Source: Tachypleus tridentatus (Eukaryota; Arthropoda; Merostomata; Xiphosura; Limulidae). Taken from it: a stretch of DNA of 64,000 nt. Location: the NCBI RefSeq assembly GCF_004210375.1, contig NC_134830.1, forward strand, positions 68,922,326 to 68,986,325, read 5' to 3'. The position numbers and the translations under genes were made by a program. This document shows positions 1-13,478 of this stretch, piece by piece. Below the pieces are notes generated by a model that searched no databases, was not told where the DNA came from, and worked only from the letters and a program-made list of their open reading frames with translations. Within the stretch, counting starts at the first letter, position 1. Each line of letters starts with the position of its first letter.

Positions 1-620
1 ATAAGTAGTAGTTTTTAATTAATTATACATCTATTGAAACCACTTCTTGATAATGTGTATCTTAAATAAACGTAGTATTCCGAAAATTGTTTAATTTCGA
101 AGTCCAATTTCAAGGGAGGTCCAGTTCGGTCTACACTTTGACCAATATTTATTATTGGATTATACTACTTATAATCATACTAGTAAATGGGTGTAATAAC
201 TATAGTTGAAACCTAAAAACTAGCAATGTATAATCAGTAATAATACTAAAAAATATCGCAGTGTTGAGAAGACTTAAGCAAATAACTGATAGCAATAGTA
301 ATTAGGACAAGTAGTTAACAAAAGATAATGTAGCTAAACCAAATAAGTTGATACTATACTGTATAAGGATATGTTATTACACAGCTTTTATCAACTGTTA
401 ACAACGAGAGGTTAGACTAACGGTGTCCGCCACACATTTATTAGTTATGGTGTAGACGTGATAGTTTTGAAATAGTGTCATAATAATACAAACACTACTT
501 TTAAATATTATATAGCTTTCATATGGATGCTTGTGTTTCATTACGAGAACTTTGCCACTTTGAACCAATTGTAGATTCATTCTCATAAAATTTAAACTCG
601 CTTGTTTTCTTTATCATTTT
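1..620. other. AT-rich, nothing recognised
   Basis: No repeat or coding signal found. Confidence 0.6.
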
Positions 621-853
621 CGAGGGTCGCGGGTTCGAATCCCGGTCGCACCAAACATGCTCGCCCTTTCAGCCGTAGGGGCGTTATAATGTGACGGTCA
701 ATCCCATTATTCGTTGTTAAAAGAGTAGCCAAGAGTTGGCGGTGGGTGGTGATGACTAGCAGCCTTCCCTCTAGTCTTACACTGCTGAATTAGGGATGGC
801 AAGCGCAGATAGCCCTCGAGTAGCTTTGCGCGAAATTCAAAAACAAACAAAAC
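621..853 (+). repeat. tRNA-derived SINE, type A, 5'-truncated
   Basis: It begins inside the tRNA-like head with a box B motif (GGGTTCGAATCCCGG) and runs through the common body (AAGAGTAGCC, GGCGGTGGGTGGTGATGACT, CCCTCTAGTCTTACACTG) to a CAAAAACAAACAAAAC tail. The first part of the head with box A is missing. The same body recurs at least ten times in this window. Confidence 0.9.
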
Positions 854-2544
854 AATTCTTTATCTTTTTATATGATAAGAGATGTGTTATTAATTGGTTG
901 ACGTAATAACAAAGGATTATTCATTATATCTTATTGTACGTGTTTGTGTTTCAAGCAAGAATTAGAAAGTTATATACAGGAGTTTTAAATTACTAAAATA
1001 TACGGAAACAGTCTTATGTGTTTTACTATTATGAAACAGTATCAGAGGACTTCTCTAATACTTTAAGAATATATGCAATTCTCAAAATAAGGAATTGTTT
1101 TATACCGTTTATTCCCAGCGATGTCTACTTACCACATCACATTAAGTAACTTTATTTTTCTGCGTGTTACATTTCGCGATGTGAAGAACTCAGAAAAACA
1201 AATTGGATGAAATTACCCAGTTTCAACGTAAAATACACAAGAGATGCCAGCAATAAATTATGGTATTGCCGTAGTAGCCCAGTTATAGGGAGATCTCGAA
1301 CATAAGACGACCCACATTGTCAGACACCATAGAGAAGAAAATAAATTGAACGTAATAAAGTCCTTTTTTTTTTTAATTTGCAAAAACAATACTGTAACTG
1401 AACAGTCTGCAGGTGGATTAGTTGCAAGAATTAGCGAATCTGAGCGAATATCTGGTGTGCATGCGTAGACAGATGCGATCTGCACATCAAGGAATGTGAC
1501 AGACTAGAGTAAAGGAAAGGGGCTCGTAGTCGGCTGCAGTTATAAAGGGACTACAAATTTTACAACCTAATTATTAATTAAAATCATCGACTTATAATCA
1601 GGCTAATACGATACTTGTGATATTGATGGCATTTTTGGTTGTCTTTGTTTGTGTTTGACTCGTGTTATTAGAGAACACGTAACTAACAAAGTCGTAAAGT
1701 AAAATGCAATTAGGTGAAATAAATACTTTATAAAAGTAGAATATATATATACACAAGAAAAATTTTCAAAAATGGGTGTCGATCAAAATGATGAATGAAA
1801 CATATACTAATAAACACTGTTTACAAAAAAAAAGAACTAACACCACTATCAAGTCTACCTTTTGTATATGGATCTAATTTTGCCCCAAGTAACCAGAGAT
1901 TTGTTTATAATTTGTTCTTTTTCTCAAAACTAGTCGAGGACTAACGGTGCCAGCTCCTAGTTTGAAAGTGAGAGACATGAAGGAAGGCAACTAATCAACA
2001 CCATTAACCTTCAATGGCAATAATACATGTGTTTAAAAGATAAAAAAATATATTTATCCGAAAATGTAGTAATACAATTGAAAACATAATCAAACGTTAG
2101 GATTTATGGTCATTAACTTCTAACTTAGGTGTTTTTTTTTTCAATTTCACTTAGAAATTCGAAATGCCTTCGCTAAGCTGAGTATATGCGAAAAATAAAG
2201 CGTAAAACGACGAAAGAAAAGTGGAATCCTAGCCACCTTTTGTGAATTTCAAGAATTATATACATACACACCATATGTTTGTGTTGTTTTCATAATGGTT
2301 TAACTTAAATATGAAATTTCGAAGAGTAATCACATAACCTTTGTTGGTATTGATGTTTGATTCTTTTTTATTGTAATGCTCAATATATATGTGGATATAC
2401 ATATTTGAATATGATTACAGAAACAAAATACAGGCTTATTCAAAAGTGAAATTTTAAAGCATGAAGTGTATTTCTCTGTCTATGTGATGTTTGAATTGTT
2501 TGTCAGAGCATGAACTGTTTCAAAGAAATATAGAGCCCAAAAAA
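854..2544. other. AT-rich intergenic, nothing recognised
   Basis: Only chance short open frames are present. Confidence 0.6.
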
Positions 2545-2813
2545 CCTGGTATGGCAAGGTAGTTATGGCGCTTAACTTGTAATCTGAGGGTCCCGGGTTC
2601 GAATTCCCGTCACACCAAATATGCACGCCCTTTTAGCCGTGGTGGCGTTATAATGTGCGGTCAATCTTACTATTCATTAGTAAAAGAGTAGCTCAAGAGT
2701 TGGTGGTGGGTGGTGATGACTAGCTGCCTTCCCTTTAGTTTTACACCGCTAAATTAGGGACGTCTAGCGCAAGTAGTCCTCGTGTAACTTTGCGCGAAAT
2801 TCAAAAACAAACA
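2545..2813 (+). repeat. tRNA-derived SINE, type A, full length
   Basis: The head (CCTGGTATGGCAAGG...) has both box A-like and box B-like sequence, followed by the standard body and a CAAAAACAAACA tail. It is moderately diverged, for example TGTGCGGTCAATCTTAC in the body. Confidence 0.9.
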
Positions 2814-3251
2814 GAGGTCGAATGTATTATATTTAAACAATGTTTGAGTCTCATTACGTCATTATTGTCCATATCGCCACGTTTAGTCATGTTCGCTCTG
2901 TCTGAAAACTGTGCATCTAAACAATAGCTGTACAGTATAATTGCTATTGTAAAATATTCCATCAGAGGGCTATGTACAAAGTGCACTATTCATACTTATA
3001 AAATTATGACCGTTTGTAGCGTTTATTTCGACAGTCCAAACTCACAGAAGTCGTTAGGCATTGTGTTCAGCACATCAACTAGTACGTCTTTATATGGATT
3101 GATATATGGATTTTATTCCCCAGCTGCTCAAGTTATACTAGGCATAATTAAAAGCATTATTTTGTGGAACTATAGCATATTAGCCATGCTTTCAGGAAGA
3201 TTTTTTTTATTATGTTAGTGGTGTCGCCTGTGACATATGAACTGCTTTTGC

Positions 3252-3385
3252 GTGTGTGTGTGTGTTTGTGTGTGTTTTCTTATAGCAAAGCCACAAAGGG
3301 CTATCTGCTCAGCCCACCGAGGGGAATCGAACCCCTGATTTTAGCGTTGTAAATTCGGAGACATACCGCTGTACTGGCGGGGGGC
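3252..3385 (-). repeat. tRNA-derived SINE, type C, with perfect target-site duplication
   Basis: On the minus strand the head reads ...CAGCGGTATGTCT and TTACAACGCTAAAATCAGG, followed by CTCGGTGGGCTGAGCAGATA and a (CA)n-type tail. It is bounded by a perfect 13-bp direct repeat, GAACTGCTTTTGC, at 3239-3251 and 3386-3398, marking L1-style target-primed insertion. Confidence 0.92.
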
Positions 3386-3398
3386 GAACTGCTTTTGC

Positions 3399-6370
3399 AA
3401 GTGATATTTGTGTTCACAGAATATATAGTCATTTGCTACATTTTGTTTGTATGACTTGTTGCAAGTTGGCCAATATTTAGTAATTTTCCAATATTATTAA
3501 ATACAAGCAATATTTTCGTCTTGAAAGTTATAAATACCAACAGAGACATACTTTTAATGATATACGTTTATGAGTATCTTCCAGCAGATGGACTGTTATA
3601 CCTTCACAAAAGCAATCAGTTTTCAGTAGCATCATACTTTCTACAAAACATCACACAATGTAATTGACACGTGCTGTTCCGCAACGATTTTGACCAGAGT
3701 AGCTAAGTGGGTTCTGATTTTTTTTTCTGGGGCAACACTGTTCTTCATGTAAGTTATGTTAAACTATTTGCTTTTCACTTTATTTTACTACAACTCAAAC
3801 AGTGAAGAGGCGCTTTATGGTTAGTTGAACATAACATAAATCAACTGTCACGAAAAGTACTGTGGCTAGGTTTCCGTTTTATTGAACCCAAAAAAGTTTT
3901 ATCGCGAATAGGAACACTATAAAACTTTAAAAGGAAAATTTTGATTTGAGATATCCTTTGCAAATTAATTTCTATAGTAATTTTTGTAATAATATAGTAT
4001 ATAGTAATATTTTCTAAATATTGGCTCATAGTATACAAGTGTGAAAGCTGAAGTTTCTTTGTTACCCAATGGGTGATTTTTTCGCCACTCGACTCTTGTC
4101 ACAGAATTATTAGAACTAATTTATTTTTGGATATGATAAAGAGAATAGTTTCTTTATTTCTTGAATTCAGTAACATTAAGATCTTTTTTACAAATGAATA
4201 TTTATCACAAGTTTCTTCGTAGAATATTAAAATCAATAACATTATCATTAATATACGAACTCCATACTTTAAGATAGGAACTAATACTATGGCTCAGAGT
4301 TGGTGATTATTTCCAAGCCTGGTATAGTGCATTTTGTGTAGATTGGCCCTAACTATGCTATATGGAAATGTTTATAAATAAATTATTTTTCCTTAAAGCC
4401 ACGCTAAAAATAAGAGTTGTACCCGAGCAATAATATTTCTTTGTGTTTTATTTATTTCTTCTTGCGAGCCATAGTTTTGGGAGGAGTTGGAAAGCTGAGA
4501 CATTTTTTTTACAGGTATTGGAAAAAAAACAAATGATGGATTTTGAGATTATATTTAGAAAGGTTTTTAATTTCTTTTCTTATAGATTATACTACTACTG
4601 TCGATTACGATTGAGAGAATTATAAATAATACAACGTAAAACGGATGACAAACATTTTTGAAATGTAGAGAAAATCATAAGTTACATACAGCTGACGGGA
4701 TCCAAAGATAGTCCACTAAAAGAGAAATAAATACGAGACACGGAGGAAACCTTCACAAAAGTATATAAAATTATACTGTAGTACACTCAGTGTTATGATA
4801 CAATAGTTTACTGTTTTAAGTATGATGTAGGCAAATCGATCCTTCATCCTATAACTACACTTTGTGCAAACGTGGGCTGAAAGACAGAAGGATTGAGGTA
4901 GAGATTCCTTCAGTACTGACTTTTCTAACAGGAGGGCAGATAGTCAGTCAATGTCAACGACATTCACAGTCAAATAAGATTTGTACGTCTCTTTGAGGTA
5001 AATAATGGGATTAACTGTTATTTATATAACGCATTAAACATTGAAAGCGCTAAGTATATTTAACAGTATGTATTACGTCTGGGACCTCGAAACGTTTAAC
5101 CCACAGCCCCACATGTTAACACCACTGGGCTTCACCCGACTCTTTATATTGGAATTTCTAATAAAACCACAGAACTAACATTTACATCACTGTATTGAAA
5201 ATACCATTTCTGATATTCACTGTTCTTATTGTTCTGAAAATACACTAATATAACATCACTCTCCATTATCTATATAGTACAAGAGTGTTAACTCTGTCTC
5301 ATCATAAATATCAAAATATTTCATTCAAAATTAAAGCAGCTAGATTAAGACTTTTTATAAAATATAAATGAATGATAATGCTTCATATTTTTAACATTTC
5401 CATTACTACAGTAAATATTTAAGTTCTATAAATAGTATAGCATTTATAAATACACAGTATCAGTATGATAATTATCTAATTTTTCAGTTACAGTCAGTGT
5501 TCTATGTTGTTATATATCAGCCGAAATATACAAGTTTTCTTTTCATTATGGTCATATACTGCATAACAATTTAACAGGTATATTGTTAAGCTGAGGTCGT
5601 TAACTGCCGTATAACTAATGAACAATTATCAGTAGGAAAGTACGAATAGAAAGTAAACAAGAATTGTATGCTAATTAAAATATAATAAAATTGTATGAAA
5701 GTTAATTTAATCTTGGCAGTCTAGTATTTTATAATTCATATATGTTTAAGTTTGGGTTATTTCTAATTATGAAAGGATATTGAATTGTTAGTAGAATTAG
5801 TTCCTCAGATAAATTTGGAGAACATAACCGAAATTGTAAAATGGGCAAGATTCATATTTCTTTACAAGTCTAAACAGTTACACCAGAAAAGTTTTAGATT
5901 ATTTATAGATTTTGGTAAGTTATATTTATAAATGATAACAGCTTTAACTACAAATACGTGAGTTCTTGACCAAAATCAGAAAGTAGTAAATAAAACAGGA
6001 AATTACTTCCTAATTGTCCTTCAAACTTGAGAATATCATAAATATACCTTTCTGTGGTGGGGTAGATAAATGTTTTTTTTTCTTACTGTTAAGTTTAGTG
6101 ACACATGGAATACATTCTTCATTGTTAAACATAGAATATTGTGAACATACAACTTATTTTGGGTGTAAAACATATTTTGTACAAAATGAAAAAAAAAAGA
6201 CATGTCTTTTAGACCCGATATTTTACTGTAACAAAACAATATTGAAATACTTTGTCAAAAACTTATTATTACAGTTATTTTGTAAACTTTTTATTTAAAA
6301 CCTCAAAGATAAGGTGAAAACACATTACTTTTGATAAATATTTGATGAAACTGTCTTTTTCTAACTTAAA
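3399..6370. other. AT-rich intergenic, nothing recognised
   Basis: Several short frames, including one on each strand at 6014-6298, consist of Phe/Lys/Ile-rich low-complexity sequence as expected from AT bias. Confidence 0.6.
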
Positions 6371-7510
6371 GATTTGTTAATACATATTTGTTAGGTCTGT
6401 GATTTTGCTTACATTGATGATAAGATAACAGACAATGATAAAAAGTCCAGTTTTAAGTGAAAGGGAGTGGTGATGTGAAAGTTAAAAGATTTGATGTTCA
6501 GTATGATAGGGACAATAAAATTAATTAAGGATTACAAGTGAATGATATATTTTGTAGAATTTCTGAATGAATAAAATTTTTATGATCATATTATCTGTAA
6601 TCGCTTTTGAAAATGTTCCTCCTGGTCAATTTACGATTATTTATTCTATTTAACTAATCACATGTTAGAACATGTATATATTGCAGACATTATTATATTG
6701 GACTGTAGGTCAGTATTTTATGAACTGAGATGTTTGTCGTTTTCTTAAACAGTATAGCAATATATGTGTTTTGTTAATGAATGTTTTAGAATGTGTGACA
6801 TTTATTAAGTCTGTGATTTTACTGAGATATATTAATGATATCTGGTGAAACATATAGGGTTACAATGAAACGTGTTCATAAGTAAATAGCAATAAAGCCT
6901 TGTATTATATTTTCAAACATACTTCTTAGAAACTGATTTTTATGGGGTGTAATTTATCATAAAAGACTAAAATAGGCAAGTAATTATCTGGCATTTGACC
7001 TTTAGTCTAAAGAGAATGGAATTAAGTTACTTTTTCTTAGGGGCTTATCAACATAATGTTAGTACAAGATATATTTTCTAAGTATCTGTAGACTGACCCT
7101 GTCTGAACTTTTGACTAATTGTTGTATGTAAGATACAGTTTAATCTTACTGAGCGGTAAGCATAAAATGTTGTTGCTGTATAGTATGATGACCTCAGTAG
7201 AATACGTGAATTGTACACTAACGTTTTTGTTTATAAGATGTATTAAAATCTTACATACTGAACTAAACTAAAGGATTAGTAATACAGACGTTACGTACAA
7301 AATGTGTATTAAAGCTAATTCAGTATTTTTAAAACTAAGACATTTAGATAAGTACCATAATAGTATACTTTCTTCTTAAAGTTTTGTAAATAAATGTTTC
7401 AGTATGTGTGATATTTGCTAAATCTGTCATTTTACTTTGATCTGTAAATAAATGTGTGACAACAGTCTTATTTAGAGTTTGTGATTTTACATACATTGAT
7501 TATATCATAC
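6371..7510. repeat. Degenerate recurring AT-rich module
   Basis: A block like TCTGTGATTTT(A/G)C...ATTGAT recurs near 6396, 6810, 7420 and 7476, each time preceded by a TTTGTTAATAAATG-like stretch. It looks like an old, decayed tandem or dispersed repeat; unit boundaries are unclear. Confidence 0.4.
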
Positions 7511-8289
7511 CTGTATGGAGACTTGTGTTAGATATTTAAATACAATTGTAGAAAGTTGGATAGCCAATTCATGGAGTTTAATCTTATAGAAAGTATACAA
7601 GAGTTGTATACTAACTGAAATCTACATATTGAACATGTCCTGTCAGGTCTTGAGAAACAGAATATAATGAATACACATTTAGTATTTTGTATCACTATGT
7701 AAAATGAAAGAAACAATAAATTATGTTTACTGAGTATCAAAGTCAGTAATCATTTGTTATTAAGATGGTGAATAGTAAATTTATGATCTGGTAATTTTCA
7801 ATTTGTATAAAATTATTTGATTATATAGAACTTGAATAATCTTATTTTCAATATCAGAAATAATTTTAATATATGTATGAGATTTATATCTTAATAATTA
7901 ATGTATAATCATAAGTAGCAACATACACAATGTTAGTAAAGAAATCAACTTATAAAGCTAAATACGAAAATTTTTATAGCATTCAGAGGTTTAAATGATC
8001 ATCTTTTCCAGGGCGAATATATTTTATACAATATATTAATTATAAAAATGAATTAGTGATAAGTGTTTTACTTATAAAATGTTGGAAAATGCAAAAAGTA
8101 TGTCATGCAAGTAGATATAGAAGCAAAACCCTATAATTAGTAAATTAAATGTACAGTAAAGCATTACTTAAAACCACAGTCGGCTATGGAATAATAATGT
8201 AATTGTCTCTTTCAATATCTATGAAAGCGAAACATTAAATGTGTTAAAAATTTCAACTGTATGCCTAATGTGTCGCTAACACTATCCGC

Positions 8290-8806
8290 CTACAGAAGCA
8301 CACTCAACCTTTGTAAACATATGTAATACAGTTAAATATATAAATGAAAACTATAAACATATGCCGAGAAAGTTGAAATCTATATTTAATTTTACAAAAG
8401 TATAGTAATTCTGTCCTTCTATAGAAACAGCATCCGCCTTTGTAAAACATATAATACAATTAAATATTTTAGCAAAAACTATAAAGTTTTGATAACGATA
8501 AGAACTAGAGACAAAAATAGCAGATTTAATTTAACTTTTACATATAGAATGAAACTAATTGTGATAAAACATTCTAGTTCTAACACATCATTATACAGCT
8601 TAAATAAATTATTAATTTTATGACTTTGATTGTGATGATAAAGTTCATGATAACGATAAGAACTACAGACAAAAATAGCAGATTTAATTTAATTTTTACA
8701 TATAGAATGAAACTAATTGTGATAAAACATTCCAGTTCTAATACGTCATTATACAAATTAAATAAATTATTAATTTTATGACTTTGATTGTGATGATAAA
8801 GTTGAT
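8290..8806. repeat. Local duplications, including a 158-bp tandem repeat
   Basis: An older pair matches at 8308-8357 and 8437-8485 (CCTTTGTAAA...ACTATAAA). A much younger tandem copy has GATAACGATAAGAACTA starting at 8491 and again at 8649, about 158 bp apart with only scattered differences, ending near 8804. It is AT-rich with no coding signal. Confidence 0.85.
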
Positions 8807-9435
8807 GACGTGCTGATATTTGCTGATTTATGTCACCCTTTAATGGTTAACTTGCAAATTATCTTCTTTGTCCTAGCAGCGTAAACTTTAGTAACAAAAT
8901 CCACCTAGTAATACTATCTACCTATAGAAACTTAGTAATAACATACTCCTATAGCAACAAGCCCTGTGGTATTCCTTAGTTATGTAATCTACAGACGGTG
9001 GCATCCTTTGTATATTACGCAATAATTATGTAGCCCTTAGGTATTAGTGTAATTTGCATATTATGTTTAATAATACAACTCTCAGGCGGAATCCTTTGAT
9101 GCAGGAGTGCTGTGATAAGTACTTGCACTACATAAACGAAACTTCCTTTATTTCCTTTATGACTAAAAGCAGGTAAAAAACATTTGATGGACCTGAATAT
9201 CATATTTGTAAGCTGACTAAGAAATATATATTTATAAAGTGTTAGAGTTTTACACTTGGATATATATTTCACATTATGAATTTAACAACATTGTTTGTTT
9301 CCTAGGCTGAAATTGTTGGAAGCGTGTATTCTTTTCCCTCTTCCATGAACTTCAGCAATGAGTGTATTGAAATAATAAAAGAAAGACAATTTTCTCGTCT
9401 ACCTTAAAATAAAATATAAATTATAAACACATGTC

Positions 9436-9660
9436 GTTGGTTAGAATCTCCGTCACACCAAACATGCTCTCCCCTTCAGCCGTGGAAGCATTATAATATT
9501 ACGATCAATCCCACTATTTGTTAGTGAAAGAGGAGCCCAAGAGTTGGCGGTGGGTGGTGATGACTAGCTGTCTTCCCTCTAGGTTTGCACTGCTAAATTA
9601 AGAACAGCTAGCGCAGATAGCCCTTGAGTAGCCTTGTGCGAAATTCAAAGCAAAGAAAAC
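9436..9660 (+). repeat. tRNA-derived SINE, type A, 5'-truncated
   Basis: It starts at a decayed box B (GGTTAGAATCTCCGTCACACC), continues through the GGCGGTGGGTGGTGATGACT body, and ends in a degenerate AAATTCAAAGCAAAG tail. Confidence 0.85.
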
Positions 9661-10477
9661 CAAACTAAACACCCTTCACACATCTCATCTGAAGATTCTG
9701 CTGATGGTTGAACAGGTAAGTTTGAGGGTTTATGGATTTCGATACGCTTGGTAAGCACTTAACAACAAACAAACAAATAATAAGTATGTTTCAAAACGTT
9801 TGAATTAAGTAAAAAAATAATCGTTCCAATTGCCCTGCTTAACAACACTGACAAAACCTTTTTCTTTCTATTGAAACAAGACATTGTCAAAAAAGCTATA
9901 TTCACTAAGTAACGTTTGTTTTATGTTAATTTAATATCCACGTTAAATATATTTAGCTTTTGACAAATTTCAGTTTGTTAATCCTATTTTGTTATAAACG
10001 CAACAAAACTGAAAACCATTTCTGAGTTTTCTTCTTTTGGTAAGAAACTGGTTAACTTCTGTAAATAGTGTTCCTCTTCGGATCTTCAAGTTCCCTCTGA
10101 CGGCAAATCAGGAATTATTTTTGTGAATTCTCTCTCTTCAAAAGAAGCCAGCTTAAAGCTGTTTTTTTTAAATTAACTATTTTAATAAGGACTAGCCCAT
10201 ACTCTTCTATGTTCAAACTTCAGTGGGAGCAAGTTCAGTTTTTAAAATTAATACTCAAACGGAAATAAAATTTAAAATAATATTAGAAACGTTTCATCTT
10301 TGCGTGCATCAAAATCATCAATATGCTAAAGTACGTTCCTGAATGATGAATGGGTGTGGAAGAACAACGTTATTGTAAGACCTTGCAACACGTTTCAATG
10401 TGTTTTGTTTTATCTGCCTTTTTATCCACATGTGTGTACAAAATATTTGAACGTTTCGATGAATCATTCAAGAAATA

Positions 10478-10590
10478 TTTTGTTCGTTTGTTTGTTGTGT
10501 CTAGAGCTACATGGTGAGCTACATATGTTATGCTTGCCAAAAGTATCGAACGTGAAATTTTAGCGTTATAAACCCGACTGCCTTCTTTCC
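10478..10590 (-). repeat. Old SINE type B relic
   Basis: The stretch keeps TTTGTTTGTTG, GAGCTACATGGTGAGCTA and TTTTAGCGTTATAA in the antisense order and spacing of type B SINEs. It is heavily diverged. Confidence 0.45.
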
Positions 10591-12152
10591 TGGTGACTCA
10601 GTCGTTGGTCAATAAAAAACATACAGATTATCTTCATACTACTAAAATCTCTAGTAGCAAATTACACTATGAGATAATTTATCAGATAATTATAACAAAT
10701 GTTGAACAATTTAACGTTCACTGTGACATTCCTAGTAGGGCATTATCCTTTTGAAAACAAACATGAATTCATCATGTGTTGAGCTTTACATTAGTCGCAT
10801 TTTATTCGCTTAGTCTATTCCTTATAATAAGAATTAAAGATTAATCATTGAGTTATTTGTTCCAACCCATAAACAACATCCAGAGAGACATCCATACTTC
10901 ATGTTGGTCACATACTTCCGTTTGTTATCTTGGTAACACCCCCAGATGCACACTGATAAGTTTGAAAGCTGAGTTTTGATATTTCTGGTGGGCACAGTAC
11001 ATATGGTCAATTGTATAGTTTTGTGCCTAACTATAAATAAATAATACCATGGTAATAGGAGAATTAAAGGAAGTTTCCATACTTACTTTCTCAAACTTAC
11101 ATTTGTTTGTAAAAGTTCGAGAACTATTTCACGAATTACACAACAGATCATTTATGTTTGTTTTTGAATTTCTTATTTTGACATTCCCAGAGAAATACGT
11201 AATTAGTGTGGTGTACTCCAATACACGGATTTCCCACAGAACAGTCTGTAACTGGAATTACAGAGTATGGGTCTGGACTCTGACTGAGTTTGATAATAAA
11301 GAAAACAGCACGAAAAAAGATTTACAGTACGTCAGTATTATTTATTCATAAAAAGAATCAAAGAAAAAACACGATACATAGCCATAAAACAAAGGTAACA
11401 GTTTATTATTAGTATGTAGAATCGGTGAGAGAAAAAATCAGCGTGAGCTTTTCAAGTAAGCTAACAGAAAACAATGGGGAGCTCATGCAATATTAAAATG
11501 AAATGAGGTCAAATGTAAATGAAAAAATATGGAATTGAAACCTAGCTTCATTTAAATCTTTTTTTTTTTAATTTAAGCTTCGTCATAACGTTTTGCAAAA
11601 CTTAAACTTTTAAAGAAATTTAAGATATTTGAGAAAGCTACCTTAGAGGAAGATACTGCTTTTAAATACCAAAAACAATAACACAAGCAAAGTCGAGCTG
11701 CTCGTGCACCCGTATATTCGTGGCCTAGATCCATACACGTTTCAGTATAACGGTGTGGAAGTCCTAGGTTATTATCAATTTGTCGAAAGAGAAGACAGCT
11801 GTCTGTCTCAAGATATCAGAGTGAAGTAACAACTAACTTTCCTATAAGAAAACAAGCCTAATGGACAGTTAGAGGGTACGAGTTCCTTGTGGACCAAAAT
11901 GAGTAAGGTTGACTTGTTTACTTAATCGTGTCTTATTCCAACTTGAACAGAAAGAAAAATAATAATTTTCAAAAATGTTCACATGAGCCAAAGCTAAATG
12001 TTTGAATTAAAGTACTTTTTAGATATGTGATATCTTGATAATTGAAAGGAATGTGTTGCAAACTCTGTCTTATTACAGTTCAGAGGTTATGTTATCATGG
12101 AGGTTATTTCGCAAGGAGCGTGTTTATTTTTAGTCAAATGGTAACAATGCTG
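10591..12152. other. Intergenic, nothing recognised
   Basis: A 100-codon open frame at 11049-11351 (plus) has no motif I know. Confidence 0.5.
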
Positions 12153-12163
12153 TGTGTTGGTAG

Positions 12164-12291
12164 TTTATTTATTTGTTTGTGATTGAGCCCAAACCTACAC
12201 ATGGGTTATCTGTACTCTGTCTACCACGAGTGTCGAAACCCGGATTATAGCATTGTAAGTCCGCAGACATACCGCTGTGTCACGGTGAGGC
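12164..12291 (-). repeat. tRNA-derived SINE, type B, with target-site duplication
   Basis: In antisense it shows the ATGGGTTATCTGTACTCTG, GTCGAAACCCGG and GTAAGTCCGCAGACATACCG blocks. A perfect 11-bp direct repeat, TGTGTTGGTAG, lies at 12153-12163 and 12292-12302. Confidence 0.88.
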
Positions 12292-12752
12292 TGTGTTGGT
12301 AGCAAAGTAGTTGAAAAAATAAATAAAACTTGTGTCTTCCATTAAAATATCAAATGTGAACAACTTGGTTTTTGCTGAGAGATGTGCATTACAGTTAATT
12401 ATTTCAAAATGATTTTTTTATTATTATTCTGTAGTAAAGAAGCTACACTATAAAAAGAAGTAAATATCTGTTCCAACTTACAAAAAAACAGGCTTTTTTT
12501 CTCCCATCGCTTCTGTGATTGTATTATTGATTTTTGAAAGCTGGAAGAAATAGTTTGATGAGACTGATAATAGCGCAATTCACTCGACGAAATATACCAC
12601 TAAAAATTATTTAATATACCATGAGTAAACTTTTGGGCAGCTCAAATACCTATAAAAAGATACTTTATTACCTTTGTAGCATTCACTCCGGAAGACCTTC
12701 AACAGAGCACGTTCATTTTTCTTGAAACTTTTGCCAATGTCAAATAAAAGCT

Positions 12753-13012
12753 GGGCCGACATGACCAGGTGGGTTAAGGCGTTCGACTCGTAATTTGAGG
12801 ATCGCGAGTTTGTATCCTCGTCGCACCAAACATGCTCACCCTTTTAGCCGCGAGCGCGTTACAATGTGACGGTCAAGAGTAGCCCAAGAGTTGGCAGTGG
12901 GTGGTGATGACTAGCTGCCTTCCCTTTAGTTTTACACTGCTAAATTAGGGATGGCTAACAAAGATAGTCCTCGTATTGTTTTGCTCGAAATTTAAAAAAC
13001 AAAACAAACAAA
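12753..13012 (+). repeat. tRNA-derived SINE, type A
   Basis: The head GGGCCGACATGACCAGGTGG is followed by a box B-like block, the body (with part of the ATCCCACTATTCG segment missing) and an AAAACAAAACAAAC tail. It lies about 150 bases from the next type A copy in the same orientation. Confidence 0.9.
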
Positions 13013-13160
13013 TAAAATTTATGAAATGCTAAGTAAGCAGCTTAGTGGGGAAAACATTGTTCCAGTTCTCGTCACGTAAAATCTAAACATTTTTGTAATA
13101 GTTTTTTACTATAAAACAAACACAGTTAAATGCTATATCCACTTAAAATGAGTCTTACTG

Positions 13161-13478
13161 GCCTGGCATGGCCAAGCGTGTTAAGGCGTGCAACTCGTAA
13201 TCTGAGAGTCGCGGGTTCGCATCCCCGTCGCGCCAAACATGCTCACCCTTTCAGCCGCGAGCGCGTTACAATGTGACGGTCAATCCTACTATTCGGTGGG
13301 AAAAGAGTAGCCCAAGAGTTGGCAGTGGGTGGTGATGACTAGCTGCCTTCCCTCTAGTCTTACACTAGAGTGTAAGACACTGCTACACTGCTAAAGACAA
13401 TTTTACACTGCTAAATTAGGGACGGCTAGCACAGATAACCCTCGAGTAGTTTTGTGTGAAATTCAAAAACAAACAAAC
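13161..13478 (+). repeat. tRNA-derived SINE, type A, with internal duplication
   Basis: It is a full head (GCCTGGCATGGCCAAGCG) to tail copy. It is longer than its relatives because the CTTACACT(GCTA) segment near 13363-13415 is repeated about three times with spacer, an internal expansion not seen in the other copies here. Confidence 0.9.

Noticed and set aside
6014..6298. 94-codon Phe/Lys/Cys-rich open frame
   Set aside because: Overlaps a 67-codon frame on the other strand, low complexity, AT-biased and no motif.
11049..11351. 100-codon plus-strand open frame
   Set aside because: No domain, no splice support and no neighbouring exon. Kept only as part of a featureless stretch.
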